Positions 36,766 to 46,103 of a stretch of DNA of 64,000 nt are shown one piece after another (position 1 is the stretch's first letter; the number at the start of each line of letters is the position of its first letter). The notes under the pieces were generated by a model, which worked only from the letters and a program-made list of their open reading frames with translations, was not told the origin of the DNA and ran no database searches. The DNA comes from Streptomyces sp. NBC_01264. Its GTDB lineage: Bacteria; Actinomycetota; Actinomycetes; Streptomycetales; Streptomycetaceae. Both the position numbers and the translations under genes were made by a program. Location: contig NZ_JAPEOX010000002.1 of assembly GCF_026340675.1 (NCBI RefSeq), positions 1,054,001-1,118,000 on the forward strand. Direction: 5' to 3'.

Positions 36766-37950
36766 ATGACCACGCACCCCAGCCCGACCAGCCCGGACCA
36801 CCAGCTCCTCGACCTGACCCAGCACGAGATCCAGGCGCTGCGCACCAGGTTCAACCTCGCCGACGCCCACACCCACCAGCAGCAGTCGGACAGCCAGCGT
36901 CAGATCGTCGCCCGGCTGCCCGAGCTCTGGTACGAGGCGGAGCGCGGACTGCAGGCGACGGCCGAGGAGCGCTTCGTCGAGGCCTTCTTCACCCTGCACC
37001 GCCAGGACACCGCCCTGGCCAAGAACAAGACCCTGCTGTCGTACGCCGCCTCGATCTCGACGATGGTCGCCGGCATGTACCTCAAGCAGCAGCGCAAGTC
37101 GGTCACGCTGGTGGAGCCCTGCTTCGACAACCTCTACGACGTCCTGAACAACATGGGCGTACCGATGTACCCGATCGAGGAGTCGGCGCTCCACGACCCG
37201 GACCGGATCTACTCCGAGCTCAAGCGCCTGGTCCGCACCGACGCCCTGTTCCTCGTCGACCCGAGCAACCCCACCGGCTTCACGCTGCTCCAGCACGGCC
37301 GCAAGGGCTTCGAAGAGGTGATCCGCTTCTGCAAGGACCACAACAAGCTGCTGGTCATCGACTTCTGCTTCGCCTCGTTCACGCTCTACGACGAGAAGCT
37401 CGCCCGCTTCGACATCTACGAGCTGCTCGAAGGCTCCGGCATCTCCTACCTGGCCATCGAGGACACGGGCAAGACCTGGCCCGTCCAGGACGCCAAGGCA
37501 GCCATGATCACGGCCAGCGACGACATCCGCGAGGACGTCTACAACCTGCACACCAGCGTGCTGCTCAACGTCTCGCCCTTCGTGCTCACCATGCTGACCC
37601 AGTACGTCCAGGACTCCACCCGCGATCAGCTCGGCTCCGTCCGCGAGGTGCTCACCACCAACCGCGAGGCGATACGCAAGGCGATCGACGGCACGATCCT
37701 GGAGTACCAGGAGCCCGTCGCCGGAGTGAGCGTCGCCTGGGCGCGCATCGCCCACCCGGAGCTGACCGCGACCGAACTGCAGCGGCTCCTGGCCGAGGCC
37801 GAGGTGTACGTCCTGCCCGGCCGGTTCTTCTACTGGAGCCAGCCGGACCGCGGCGAGGCCTTCGTCCGGTTCGCCCTCGCCCGCGATCCGCAGGTGTTCT
37901 CCGACGCCATGGCCCGGATGCGCGAGGTGCTCGACCGCCATGCCGTCTGA
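36766..37950 (+). CDS. rohP: PLP-dependent arginine oxidase/hydroxylase (RohP/MppP-like)
   Basis: A 394-residue fold-type I PLP enzyme from ATG 36766 (GGAGGA upstream). The cofactor lysine is K236 in IEDTGKTWP, the motif I remember from MppP-type L-arginine oxidases. [10 protein letters not shown] and [11 protein letters not shown] also match that group, as does [12 protein letters not shown]. These enzymes use only PLP and dioxygen to turn L-arginine into 4-hydroxy-2-ketoarginine. In azomycin assembly RohP does this first step. The next genes encode an aldolase and a di-iron N-oxygenase in the order expected for that pathway. An ordinary aminotransferase is the main alternative. Confidence 0.8.
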   Translation: MTTHPSPTSPDHQLLDLTQHEIQALRTRFNLADAHTHQQQSDSQRQIVARLPELWYEAERGLQATAEERFVEAFFTLHRQDTALAKNKTLLSYAASISTMVAGMYLKQQRKSVTLVEPCFDNLYDVLNNMGVPMYPIEESALHDPDRIYSELKRLVRTDALFLVDPSNPTGFTLLQHGRKGFEEVIRFCKDHNKLLVIDFCFASFTLYDEKLARFDIYELLEGSGISYLAIEDTGKTWPVQDAKAAMITASDDIREDVYNLHTSVLLNVSPFVLTMLTQYVQDSTRDQLGSVREVLTTNREAIRKAIDGTILEYQEPVAGVSVAWARIAHPELTATELQRLLAEAEVYVLPGRFFYWSQPDRGEAFVRFALARDPQVFSDAMARMREVLDRHAV

Positions 37951-38464
37951 CACGACCGCCCCCTACGAGTACTCCGACGAGTACGCCGATGCCGCGCTCT
38001 TCCTCGGCATGAACAGCGAGGACGAGGACGTACGCCGTGCTTGCAAGGCCTTCTTCGTGGAACGGCTCGACGGCCGGATCGTCATGAGCCTGGAGCAGGT
38101 GGGCCGCTGCGACGACATCATCTGGGGCTTCTCCCGCGAACTCCAGGACACCTACTACCCGTTCATGGACAACCTGCACACCGTGATGGACATCCACCGG
38201 CTCGGCTACGAGGAGGCCGACGTCCTGCGCGCCTCCGACCCGGAGCTGCCCCGGTCCCTGCCGGTGCACGAGCGGCTGCTCCTCGGCATGGTCGAGGGCC
38301 GCAAGGGGCTGCTGCACACGGCAAGTCCGCGCCTCACGGCCACGACCGGCCTCGCGCTGCGCGCCGTGGCCGGCGCCGACGGGCCGGAAGCCGTCTTCCC
38401 CGAGCCGCTGGAAGGCCTCTACCAGCAGTCCCTCGCCCTGCGCGTGCCGGCCGAAGCCCTGTGA
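37940..38464 (+). CDS. rohQ: Small unknown protein of the roh-like cluster (RohQ position)
   Basis: A 174-residue protein overlapping the end of the previous gene by 11 bases. [81 protein letters not shown] is conserved-looking and resembles a PIN-like or DUF6190-type fold with clustered acidic residues. By position it corresponds to the cyclase/dehydratase that closes guanidinoacetaldehyde to 2-aminoimidazole in azomycin biosynthesis. Sequence alone does not show that activity. Confidence 0.6.
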   Translation: MPSDTTAPYEYSDEYADAALFLGMNSEDEDVRRACKAFFVERLDGRIVMSLEQVGRCDDIIWGFSRELQDTYYPFMDNLHTVMDIHRLGYEEADVLRASDPELPRSLPVHERLLLGMVEGRKGLLHTASPRLTATTGLALRAVAGADGPEAVFPEPLEGLYQQSLALRVPAEAL

Positions 38465-38474
38465 CGGAGGACCG

Positions 38475-39254
38475 ATGATCACCGGAACGACCACCGCGCT
38501 CGTCACCCCGGTCGACGCGGCGGGAGAGATCGACGAGAAGAGCATGGCCCGCCTGATCGCCTCCGTACGGCCCTACGCGGACGCCCTGTTGCCGGCGCTG
38601 AGCACCGGCGAGGGGGGCTCCCTGTCGGACCGGCAGTGGCGGGACACGCTGACCGCCGCCGTCCGGTACGCCGACGGCTTACCGGTCCTCGCCGGCATCC
38701 TGCGGCCCACCACGGCCGGGGCCCTCGCCCTCGCCCATAGCGCGGGCGGACTCGGCGCCGCCGCGGTCGTGGTCACCACCCCGTACGGGGCGGACGTGAC
38801 CCAGGAGGAGATGTACCGCCACTTCGAGACCGTGGCCGGGGCCGGACTGCCCGTGATCGTCTACCACGAGTCGGCCGTGTCCGGGAACGGCCTCGCACTC
38901 GACACCCTGCTCCGCGTCTGCGCGCTGCCGGGGGTGGCCGGGGTCAAGGACTCCGCCGGGGAGCCCGGGTTCACCCGCGCGCTGATCGCCGCCGGCCCGG
39001 GCGTGCCCGTGGTCCAGGGGCTCGAACACCTGCTGCTGGACTCCGGACCCGTCGACGGCTGGATCGTCGCCCTGGGCAACGTCGAACCGGAGCTCTGCCA
39101 GGCCCTGTTGACCGACCGCGGCGAGGAGCGGGCGGCGCAGTTGCGCTCCGCGTACGCACGGTACGGCCTGGACCGCGACGACTGGTACCGCTCCCTGAAG
39201 ACCGAACTGCTGCGGCGCGCCGTGATCGAGACCGACCGGGAGGTCCCGTGCTGA
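38475..39254 (+). CDS. rohR: DHDPS-family aldolase (RohR-like)
   Basis: A 259-residue TIM-barrel aldolase. The Schiff-base lysine is in GVAGVKDSAG, and the catalytic tyrosine is in PVIVYHES. ALVTPVDAAGEIDEKSM and ALSTGEGGSLSDRQW are the DapA-type start. In the azomycin pathway this family member splits 4-hydroxy-2-ketoarginine into pyruvate and guanidinoacetaldehyde. Its place just after the arginine-oxidase gene supports that role over lysine biosynthesis. The start is 10 bases after the previous stop. Confidence 0.8.
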   Translation: MITGTTTALVTPVDAAGEIDEKSMARLIASVRPYADALLPALSTGEGGSLSDRQWRDTLTAAVRYADGLPVLAGILRPTTAGALALAHSAGGLGAAAVVVTTPYGADVTQEEMYRHFETVAGAGLPVIVYHESAVSGNGLALDTLLRVCALPGVAGVKDSAGEPGFTRALIAAGPGVPVVQGLEHLLLDSGPVDGWIVALGNVEPELCQALLTDRGEERAAQLRSAYARYGLDRDDWYRSLKTELLRRAVIETDREVPC

Positions 39255-40087
39255 ACGTGACACCGAAGCCCGAAGACAGCGCACAAAGGCGGCTGTTCCT
39301 CCACAACCGCACCCTGCAGAGCTCCGCGGTCCTCACCCGGATCGAGGAGCTGGAGGCGGACTGGATCGAGCCCCTCGTCGGGGACCTGGCCGACCGCACC
39401 TCCCCGCTCGCCGGCCGCGCCGAATGGAAGGAACGCCTCGACGGACTACTGGTCCTGGAACGCGAGGGCAGCCCGGCCGGCAGCTATCTCGCCGAGAAGG
39501 CCACCCGGGAGCAGTTCGCCCACATGGTAAGGGAGTTCGCGCTCGACGGACTGACCGAGGCGCAGAACTTCTTCCCGGCGGTGCCCCGGCTGCCGATCCG
39601 CGCGCAGATGGCCGTGATGCGGGTGCTCATCGACGAGTTCGGCTGCGGCAACCTCCAGCAGACCCACTCCAAGCTCTACCTCGACCTGCTCGCCGAACTG
39701 GGTCTCCCCCAGGAGCTGGAGAGCTTCCTCGACACCACCGCCGACGAGACGTACGCGTTCCTCAACGTCTTCTACTGGCTCACCCAGCGCGCCGCGGACG
39801 TCGAGTACTTCCTCGGCGCCCTCGCCTACCTGGAGGCGAGCATCCCCGACGCCTTCACGGTGCAGGCCCGCGCCTGCGCCCGGCTCGGGATCGAGCAGGG
39901 CAGGTACTACACCGAGCACCTGCACATCGACACCTTCCACCTGCGGGAGATGCAGACCGCGATCAAGGAGTACGAAGCGGCGCGCGGACTCGACGCGACG
40001 AAGCTCTGGATCGGGGCGCAGCTGCTGTCCGGGCTGATCGGGGCCGCCTTCGACGCCGCCGTCGAGCGCGCGCGGGAGGTGGCATGA
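39248..40087 (+). CDS. rohS: Haem-oxygenase-like di-iron N-oxygenase (RohS-like)
   Basis: A 279-residue all-helical protein of the HDO superfamily. Glu/His ligands are plausible in ATREQFAHMVREFALDGLTEAQNF, NLQQTHSKLYLDLLAELG and YYTEHLHIDTFHLREM, the final helix carrying the E-x-x-x-D-x-x-x-H pattern. RohS uses such a site to oxidise 2-aminoimidazole to 2-nitroimidazole. It overlaps rohR by 7 bases and is followed by a Rieske-containing protein that could supply electrons. Other HDOs desaturate or fragment substrates, so product identity is inferred from context. Confidence 0.8.
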   Translation: MLNVTPKPEDSAQRRLFLHNRTLQSSAVLTRIEELEADWIEPLVGDLADRTSPLAGRAEWKERLDGLLVLEREGSPAGSYLAEKATREQFAHMVREFALDGLTEAQNFFPAVPRLPIRAQMAVMRVLIDEFGCGNLQQTHSKLYLDLLAELGLPQELESFLDTTADETYAFLNVFYWLTQRAADVEYFLGALAYLEASIPDAFTVQARACARLGIEQGRYYTEHLHIDTFHLREMQTAIKEYEAARGLDATKLWIGAQLLSGLIGAAFDAAVERAREVA

Positions 40088-41388
40088 GCGACGCCGTGCT
40101 GGAAGAGCTGCCGGGCGACCGGGTACGGGTCCGCGTCGCGGGCCGGGAGTTCGTGATCGACGCCGCCTGTACGCACCGGCTCGGCCGGCTCGTGCACGGT
40201 CAGGTCAATCCGCGCACCCTGCGCATCACGTGCCCGCTGCACGGCACCGGCTTCGACCTCGCCACCGGCTGCCCGGCCGCCGGCCCGGCCGCGGAGCCGC
40301 TGAAGGTCCACCACACGGGCGTGCTCGGCCAGGTGTACGAGCAGCAGGACCTCTGGCTGCCGGCCTCCGCGCGGCTCCTCGAATGGGACGACGGCTTCCA
40401 CGACCTGATGCTGGGCGACCGGCTGCGCATGGCCGCGTACAAGGCGGCGATCACCGAGGCCGTGCGGCCCGGCGCCACCGTACTGGACCTGGGCACCAGT
40501 ACGGGCATCCTGGCCCAGTGGGCACTGGAGGCGGGGGCGGCCCGGGTCTACGGCATCGACCTCAACGAGAAGATCCTGCGGACCGCGACGCGCAGGCTCA
40601 CCGAAGCCGGGTTCGGGAGCCGTTTCCATCCGTTGCGCGGGTTCTCCTTCGACATCGAGCTGCCCGAGCGGGTGGACCTGATCATCTCCGAGATCATGGG
40701 CAACCTCGCCGACAACGAGAACTGCGTCGCGATCCTCGACGACGCCCGCAGCCGCTTCCTGCGGCCGGGCGGCGCGATGCTTCCGGTGGCCGTGGAGAGC
40801 TATCTCGTACCGGTCACCGCGGAGGCGGCGCACGGCGCGGTGCGCGACGGGAGGCCGCAGGACGCCGGGAGCCCGGCCGAGTTCGCCGAGCTGCTGAAGG
40901 GGCGCGGGGCACGGGACGCCTTCGACCTCTACTACGACGCGATCATCCCGGTGGGCGGCCAGCTCTCGGCGCCGCGGCTCCTGCGCCGGTACGCCTTCGA
41001 GGGGACGCACGGCGCTCAGGAGACCTCGTTCGAGGTTCCGCTCGTGTACACCGTCCAGCGGGCGGGGCTGTTCACCGGCTTCAAGGGCTACTTCGTGGCG
41101 ACCCTCTCGGACACGGTGGCCCTGGACATCTCCGGTGACGACGTCGCGGCGCACGATCCGCGGGCCCGTACGACCTCGGACAGCTGGAAGCACGCCTACC
41201 TGCCGGTCCGCGACGCCGTGCCGGTGCGGCCGGGCGACCGGATCGCGCTCACCTTCTCCAGACGGCACCCGGCCGGCATCGGATCCGGATCCTTCGGACA
41301 GGTCTACGGCTGGGAGGGCTCGGTCGTCTCCGGGGACGTCACCGTGGCCCGGTTCTCGCACAGCACCCGGCCCGACCAGGAAGGCTGA
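40084..41388 (+). CDS. Fusion of Rieske [2Fe-2S] domain and PRMT-like methyltransferase
   Basis: A 434-residue fusion. Residues about 1-95 are Rieske-like with ligands C29, H31, C50 and H53 (CTH...CPLH), so the full CxH-18-CxxH motif is present. From about residue 110 a class I SAM methyltransferase follows: motif I in VLDLGTSTGILAQWALEAGA, acidic YGIDLNEKIL, and a double-Glu-like loop ISEIMGNLADNE similar to protein arginine methyltransferases. A C-terminal beta-barrel region is consistent with PRMTs. It overlaps rohS (ATGA). The Rieske centre may feed the N-oxygenase, and the methyltransferase may act on a guanidine or imidazole. Confidence 0.82.
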   Translation: MSDAVLEELPGDRVRVRVAGREFVIDAACTHRLGRLVHGQVNPRTLRITCPLHGTGFDLATGCPAAGPAAEPLKVHHTGVLGQVYEQQDLWLPASARLLEWDDGFHDLMLGDRLRMAAYKAAITEAVRPGATVLDLGTSTGILAQWALEAGAARVYGIDLNEKILRTATRRLTEAGFGSRFHPLRGFSFDIELPERVDLIISEIMGNLADNENCVAILDDARSRFLRPGGAMLPVAVESYLVPVTAEAAHGAVRDGRPQDAGSPAEFAELLKGRGARDAFDLYYDAIIPVGGQLSAPRLLRRYAFEGTHGAQETSFEVPLVYTVQRAGLFTGFKGYFVATLSDTVALDISGDDVAAHDPRARTTSDSWKHAYLPVRDAVPVRPGDRIALTFSRRHPAGIGSGSFGQVYGWEGSVVSGDVTVARFSHSTRPDQEG

Positions 41389-41393
41389 AGCCC

Positions 41394-42149
41394 GTGACCA
41401 CGACGACCCCGGCGAACGCAGCGGCCACGACCGGCACGACGGGCAGCCCGCTCACGGACCCGCGGCTGCCCGCGACGCCCGGCACGATCAGCGTCTACAC
41501 CGATCTGAACTGCTCCTTCGCCCACGTGGCTGTGCACCGGCTGCACGAGACCCGGCGCGAGCTGGGTCTGGAGGGACGGATCCGGTTCGACTTCCGGGCC
41601 TTCCCCCTGGAGCTGTTCAACCGGGAGGTCAACGCCCGCCCCGGAGTCGACTCCGAGATCTCGGTGCTCGGCGCGCTCGAACCGGAGGCCGGCTGGCGCC
41701 TGTGGCAGGGGCCCGACTGGACCTACCCGGTCACCACCCTGCCCGCGCTCGAAGCGGTGCACGCGGCCAAGTCCCAGTCCATGGAGGCCAGTGAGCGGCT
41801 CGACCGCGCCCTGCGCCGGGCCTTCTGGGCGGAGGGCCGCTGCATCTCGATGCGCCACGTCATCCTGGACGTGGCCGCCGCGACGGGCGCCGTGCAGGTG
41901 GACGAGCTCGCGCACGCCCTCGACACGGGCTCGGCGCGAGCGGCCGTGACGGCCCAGTACGAGTCGGCGCGCGAGGGCCGGGTCAACTGCAGCCCGCACG
42001 TGTTCCTCCACGACGGCACCGACATGGCCAACCCCGGCATCGAGGCGCGCTGGGTGAACAGCGACTTCGGGGAGGGGTTCCCCGTGATCGACCGGGACCG
42101 CCCGGAGGTGTACGCGGAACTCCTCGCGCACGCAGCCCGGTTGCTCTGA
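41394..42149 (+). CDS. DsbA/GST-kappa-like thioredoxin-fold protein
   Basis: A 251-residue thioredoxin-fold protein of the FrnE/2-hydroxychromene isomerase type. ISVYTDLNCSFAHVAVHRLHETRREL holds the active-site region with one Cys, and RVNCSPHVFLHDGTDMANPGIEARW is the second half with the cis-Pro loop. It has only a single Cys at the active site, which suggests glutathione- or mycothiol-type isomerase chemistry rather than a disulfide shuffle. It begins at GTG 41394, 5 bases after the fusion gene, so it is the last gene of the cluster. Confidence 0.8.
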   Translation: MTTTTPANAAATTGTTGSPLTDPRLPATPGTISVYTDLNCSFAHVAVHRLHETRRELGLEGRIRFDFRAFPLELFNREVNARPGVDSEISVLGALEPEAGWRLWQGPDWTYPVTTLPALEAVHAAKSQSMEASERLDRALRRAFWAEGRCISMRHVILDVAAATGAVQVDELAHALDTGSARAAVTAQYESAREGRVNCSPHVFLHDGTDMANPGIEARWVNSDFGEGFPVIDRDRPEVYAELLAHAARLL

Positions 42150-42162
42150 GCCTCGCCCCGGG

Positions 42163-42191
42163 GCCGGGCCCGTCCGTACGACGGGCCCGGC
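42163..42191. terminator. Perfect 12-bp hairpin between converging operons
   Basis: GCCGGGCCCGTC pairs with GACGGGCCCGGC over CGTAC. It separates the roh-like operon from the 2-methylisoborneol operon. Confidence 0.75.
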
Positions 42192-42214
42192 TGTTCTTCA
42201 GACGTGGCCCTTCA

Positions 42215-43111
42215 TCAGACGCGGTCGGCCGCGATCAGGACGTACTGGAAGGAGCCGTCCTTGTAGGACTCGATGAACGCCTCCTCGATGCCGGTGACCA
42301 GCGAGGACGTGGCCCTCAGCTCCCAGTAGGGCAGGGTCGCGGGGGTCAGGTCGATGACGGCCTGCGGTACGAGGCGGTTGTCCGCCATGGCCTTCAGGTA
42401 CTCCCGGCGGGAGTGGATGTTGCACTCGAAGTGGGCGTTGATCTGGGAGACCCACTTCGAGGGCTGGCCGTACCGCGGGTTCCAGCAGCCGGTGATGGTC
42501 ACGTACCGGCCGCCGACCTTCAGGACGCGGGAGTGCTCGGCGAACAGGTCGTCCAGGTCGACGTACATGCTCGACTCGTTGTTCCAGGACGCCGTGGCCT
42601 GGCCGGTCTCGAAGGGCGTGCCGAGCATGTTGCAGACACGGGCCCGGACGTGGTCGTCGATCCCGAGGTCGCGGGCGCGCTGGTTGGCGAAGTCGGCCTG
42701 CTTCGCCGAGAGGGTGACGCCCTCGACCTTGGAGCCGAAGCGCTGGTGGGCCATCACCATCGAGCCGCCGCGGCCGCAGCCGGCGTCCACGAGCGTGTCC
42801 TCGCGGCCGATGGGACCGAGGTGGTCCAGGAGGAGTTCGGCCTGCGCCGACTCCAGCCGGTGCAGTTCGGCGACCAGCCTCTTCTCGTACGCGCTGTCGG
42901 CCGTGTCGCCGAGGGCGGCGTGGTCGACGTCCCCGATGCCGTAGTGGTGGTGGTAGAGGCCGTCCACGTCGCCGAGGCGCAGGTTCACGGGCCTGGCCTC
43001 GTTGTTCCAGTAGCGGGCGATGTCCCCCTGGTAGGGGGTCGCCGGCCCGGGAATGATCACGGTGCCGGGGGTGGTGCCGTTGGCGCCGGTGGTCACGTCA
43101 ATGCTGGTCAC
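42215..43111 (-). CDS. Geranyl diphosphate 2-C-methyltransferase
   Basis: A 298-residue SAM methyltransferase that makes 2-methyl-GPP, the precursor of 2-methylisoborneol. IARYWNNEARPVNLRLGDVDGLYHHHYGIGDVD at the start, LVDAGCGRGGSMVMAHQRFGSKVEGVTLSAKQ as motif I, and SWNNESSMYVDLDDLFAEHSRVLKVGGRYVTITG match this family. The GTG at 43111 gives the expected length; longer frames run into the neighbouring gene. It is 14 bases after the synthase stop, in the same order as the S. coelicolor SCO7699-7701 operon. Confidence 0.93.
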   Translation of the reverse strand: MTSIDVTTGANGTTPGTVIIPGPATPYQGDIARYWNNEARPVNLRLGDVDGLYHHHYGIGDVDHAALGDTADSAYEKRLVAELHRLESAQAELLLDHLGPIGREDTLVDAGCGRGGSMVMAHQRFGSKVEGVTLSAKQADFANQRARDLGIDDHVRARVCNMLGTPFETGQATASWNNESSMYVDLDDLFAEHSRVLKVGGRYVTITGCWNPRYGQPSKWVSQINAHFECNIHSRREYLKAMADNRLVPQAVIDLTPATLPYWELRATSSLVTGIEEAFIESYKDGSFQYVLIAADRV

Positions 43112-43125
43112 GAATAGGTCCGTCC

Positions 43126-44373
43126 TTACCAGAAGTCGGGCAGGCTGTAGCGATAGGTATTGGTCTGGTGCCAGTAGTGGTTGCCGTCGACCCATACGGC
43201 GACTCCCCGCAGGAAGCGCAGCACGCTCGGGACGGGGCAGGCCGCGGCCAGGGCGGCGGCCTCCGCTTCGAAGGCGTGCATGAGGTCGTTGTGGACCTCG
43301 ACCGCCTTCAGATAGCCCTCCTTGTCGGAGGCCCCCTCCCGGTCGGCGATCACCACGGGAAGGTTCATGTGCCGCCCCGGGGCGGCCAGTTCCTTGGTGT
43401 AGGAGTAGAGGTCGTTGACGATGGTGGTGGCGTTGCCGGCGAGTGCGATGACCCGCTGCATGGCCGCCTGGGCATGTAGATCGGCCGGGAGCTCGTACCC
43501 CCCGACGGTGTCGGTGATGGTGGGGCAGGGGCGGAAGTTGTTGAACTGCCGCATGGCCAGGTACTCCCACACCTCGGGGACGTACTCCGTCTGGCTCCAG
43601 GCCGCCTCGGCGAGGTACCCCAGGTGCAGCCGGGCCATGTCGTGCCGGTAGCGGTCCGCCTGCGAGGGGCTGGCCTGGCGGAGGAAGTACTCCATGGCTG
43701 AGCGGTAGGCGCGTCGGGGCGCGTCCGACCCGAGCGACTCCGCCCACGCGGGCTCGTACTCCTTCGTCGTGTGGAGGGGGTCGATCGCGGTGTGCGCCAG
43801 CAGGAGCCGTCCGCCGAGGCCGATGGGCGAGCCGCCGTGGTCCTCGCAGTAGCAGTCGTCCACCGCGTTCTCGGCGACCATCAGCCGGGTGGCGACCATC
43901 AGGTGCTCGATGGTGGGGGCGTCGGGGTGGCAGGCCACCATGTAGCGCCCGACGTGGAAGCCGTCGAACTGGTTCTCCCAGGCGTCGGGGAACAGATCGA
44001 CCTCCTCCACCGCCCAGGCCTTGATCCGGCGGCTGGCCTCCTCCACCCGCACCGGGTCGGGCTCGGGCACGGGGTGGAAGTAGAGGCCCGGGATCGGGTT
44101 TCCGGCCGCGGGGGCCGCCGGCTCCGGAGCCGGCGCGGGGGGTGCTTCCCGGCGGGCCGGGTGCAGGCCCTCCGTGCCCAGTCCGCTGGGTCCGCCCAGG
44201 AGCCGTCGCAGGGCGGCGCTCGGGGCGGGCGGAGCGGGCGGCTGCGACGGGACGGGCAGGGTGGGCAGGCCTCCCGATGCGGGGACCTTGACGCTGCCGA
44301 GGACGTGGGCCCCGAACTGGGCAGCGGCGCCGGGCAGGCTCGACTGCAGAGGGGAAGGCCCGGGCTCGGGCAT
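43126..44373 (-). CDS. 2-Methylisoborneol synthase
   Basis: A 415-residue class I terpene synthase that cyclises 2-methyl-GPP to the earthy odorant 2-methylisoborneol. The metal-binding Asp-rich motif is in ENAVDDCYCEDHGG, the NSE-type motif is in ATTIVNDLYSYTKELAAPGRHMNLP, and the C-terminal HYWHQTNTYRYSLPDF is typical. The first ~105 residues are Pro/Ala-rich and disordered, longer than catalysis requires. In related species this N terminus acts as the targeting peptide for encapsulin loading, which matches the encapsulin gene just upstream. Confidence 0.94.
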   Translation of the reverse strand: MPEPGPSPLQSSLPGAAAQFGAHVLGSVKVPASGGLPTLPVPSQPPAPPAPSAALRRLLGGPSGLGTEGLHPARREAPPAPAPEPAAPAAGNPIPGLYFHPVPEPDPVRVEEASRRIKAWAVEEVDLFPDAWENQFDGFHVGRYMVACHPDAPTIEHLMVATRLMVAENAVDDCYCEDHGGSPIGLGGRLLLAHTAIDPLHTTKEYEPAWAESLGSDAPRRAYRSAMEYFLRQASPSQADRYRHDMARLHLGYLAEAAWSQTEYVPEVWEYLAMRQFNNFRPCPTITDTVGGYELPADLHAQAAMQRVIALAGNATTIVNDLYSYTKELAAPGRHMNLPVVIADREGASDKEGYLKAVEVHNDLMHAFEAEAAALAAACPVPSVLRFLRGVAVWVDGNHYWHQTNTYRYSLPDFW

Positions 44374-44473
44374 CCGTGACTCCTTGGTGAGGTGGGTGTT
44401 CTGTCCCGGATCCCGGGCGCGCTCGGCCGGCCCGGGAGGGTCCGGGCTGTCGTCGTACGGGTCCGCCGGCCGG

Positions 44474-45886
44474 TCAGTCGCTGCGGCGGGCGATCTGGAC
44501 GTTCTCCAGGACGCCGAGGGCGTCGGGCACCAGGATCGCGGCGGAGTAGTAGGTGGTGACCAGGTAGGAGATGATCGACTTCTCGTCGATGCCCATGAAA
44601 CGGACCGACAGGCCCGGCTCGTACTCCTCCGGCAGGCCGGTCTGGCGCAGTCCGATGACGCCCTGGTTGTCCTCGCCGGTACGCATGGCGAGGATGGAGC
44701 TGGTGTTCTCCTTGGTGATGGGGATCTTGTTGCAGGGCAGGATCGGGACCCCGCGCCAGGCCGGGACCTGCTGTCCGCCCACGTCCACGTGGTCCGGGTA
44801 GAGGCCGCGGGCGTTCATCTCACGGCCGATCGCCGCGATCGTGCGGGGGTGGGCGAGGAAGAGCTTGGTGCCGCGGCGGCGGCAGAGCAGCTCGTCCATG
44901 TCGTCCGGGGTGGGCGGGCCGGAGTGGGTCTGGATCCGCTGCTTGAAGGCGGCGTTGTGGAGCAGGCCGAACTCCCGGTTGTTCACCAGCTCGTGTTCCT
45001 GGCGTTCGCGCAACGCCTCGATGGTGAGCCGGAGTTGCTCCTCGGTCTGGTTCATCGGCCCGTTGTAGAGGTCGGCGACCCTCGTGTGCACCCGCAGGAC
45101 GGTCTGGGCGATGGAGAGTTCGTACTCGCGCGGCTTCGATTCGTAGTCGACGAAGGTGCCGGGCAGTTCAGCCTCACCGATGTGGCCGGCCGACATCGCG
45201 ATCTCGGCCTCGCCGTGCTTGTTCTGCCGCTGCAGGGGCAGCGAGCTGAACCGCTGGATGTGCTCCTGGAGGTGCGGCGCCCCGGACACGATGCCGCCGA
45301 AGTCGGCGCGGGAGAGCGTGAGCAGGGTGCCGGGGGTCTCGGCGGTGGCCGTGTAGTCCCACCGGGCGTCGGAGTCCAGCAGGGCGTTCTCGCCGAACCG
45401 GTCGCCGTCGGCGAGCACCGCGACGGAGATCTCGTCGCCGTACTTGCCCGCGGAGGTCTGGCTGATCCGGCCGTGGGCGATCAAGTGGATCTGCTCGGCG
45501 GGGGCGCCCCGCTCGACCAGCACCTCGCCGGCCCGGAAATCGCGCTGGACGCACCGGCCGGCGATCGCCGTCAGCACTTCCTCGTCGTCGAAGCCGCGCA
45601 GCAGGGCGAGTTCGCCGAGTTCGCGCGGGATCACCTGGACACGGGCACCGTCCTGGACGAACTCGATGCTCCCGTCGCCGACGGTGTAGCTCAGCCGGCG
45701 GTTCACCCGGTAGGCGCCGCCCTTGGTCTCCACCCAGGGCAGCATCCTCAGCAGCCAGCGGGAGGTGATCTCCTGCATCTGCGGGGCGGACTTGGTCGTG
45801 GTGGCAAGGTTGCGGGCGGCCGACGTGCCCAGGCTGGACTGCTTGGGCGGATCCAGCTGTGCTTCCGGGCTGGTGTCAACGGTCAT
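44474..45886 (-). CDS. Family 2B encapsulin shell protein with cyclic-nucleotide-binding domain
   Basis: A 470-residue HK97-fold shell protein of encapsulin family 2B. The N-terminal arm is followed by an inserted CNB domain (about residues 90-215) with [25 protein letters not shown] and [33 protein letters not shown]. The HK97 part resumes, with [39 protein letters not shown] and, near the end, [35 protein letters not shown]. It is the first gene of the leftward operon with the terpene synthase and GPP methyltransferase, so it probably encloses the synthase. Confidence 0.9.
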   Translation of the reverse strand: MTVDTSPEAQLDPPKQSSLGTSAARNLATTTKSAPQMQEITSRWLLRMLPWVETKGGAYRVNRRLSYTVGDGSIEFVQDGARVQVIPRELGELALLRGFDDEEVLTAIAGRCVQRDFRAGEVLVERGAPAEQIHLIAHGRISQTSAGKYGDEISVAVLADGDRFGENALLDSDARWDYTATAETPGTLLTLSRADFGGIVSGAPHLQEHIQRFSSLPLQRQNKHGEAEIAMSAGHIGEAELPGTFVDYESKPREYELSIAQTVLRVHTRVADLYNGPMNQTEEQLRLTIEALRERQEHELVNNREFGLLHNAAFKQRIQTHSGPPTPDDMDELLCRRRGTKLFLAHPRTIAAIGREMNARGLYPDHVDVGGQQVPAWRGVPILPCNKIPITKENTSSILAMRTGEDNQGVIGLRQTGLPEEYEPGLSVRFMGIDEKSIISYLVTTYYSAAILVPDALGVLENVQIARRSD

Positions 45887-46103
45887 CGGTCGGGCTCTCC
45901 TTTATCAGCGGGGAAAGAAGGGCGAACGTCTGCGCGTCCGTCCAGATCCCGGGGAACCGTAACGGCGGAGATCCCGGGCCCACCGTGAAAAAACGTTGCC
46001 GTTGCTTCGTTCCAGTGATCCTTCACCTCGGAGGGTTTGATCGGCGGACCAACGATTTCCAGCCGGGCCGCGCGGCCCCGCCGACCGCGGGTGATCCGTC
46101 GGG

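Noticed and set aside
36766..37950. Capreomycidine-type or plain aspartate aminotransferase for the first roh-like gene
   Set aside because: The IEDTGKTWP motif, the early ADAHTHQ segment and the adjacent aldolase and N-oxygenase fit an arginine oxidase better.
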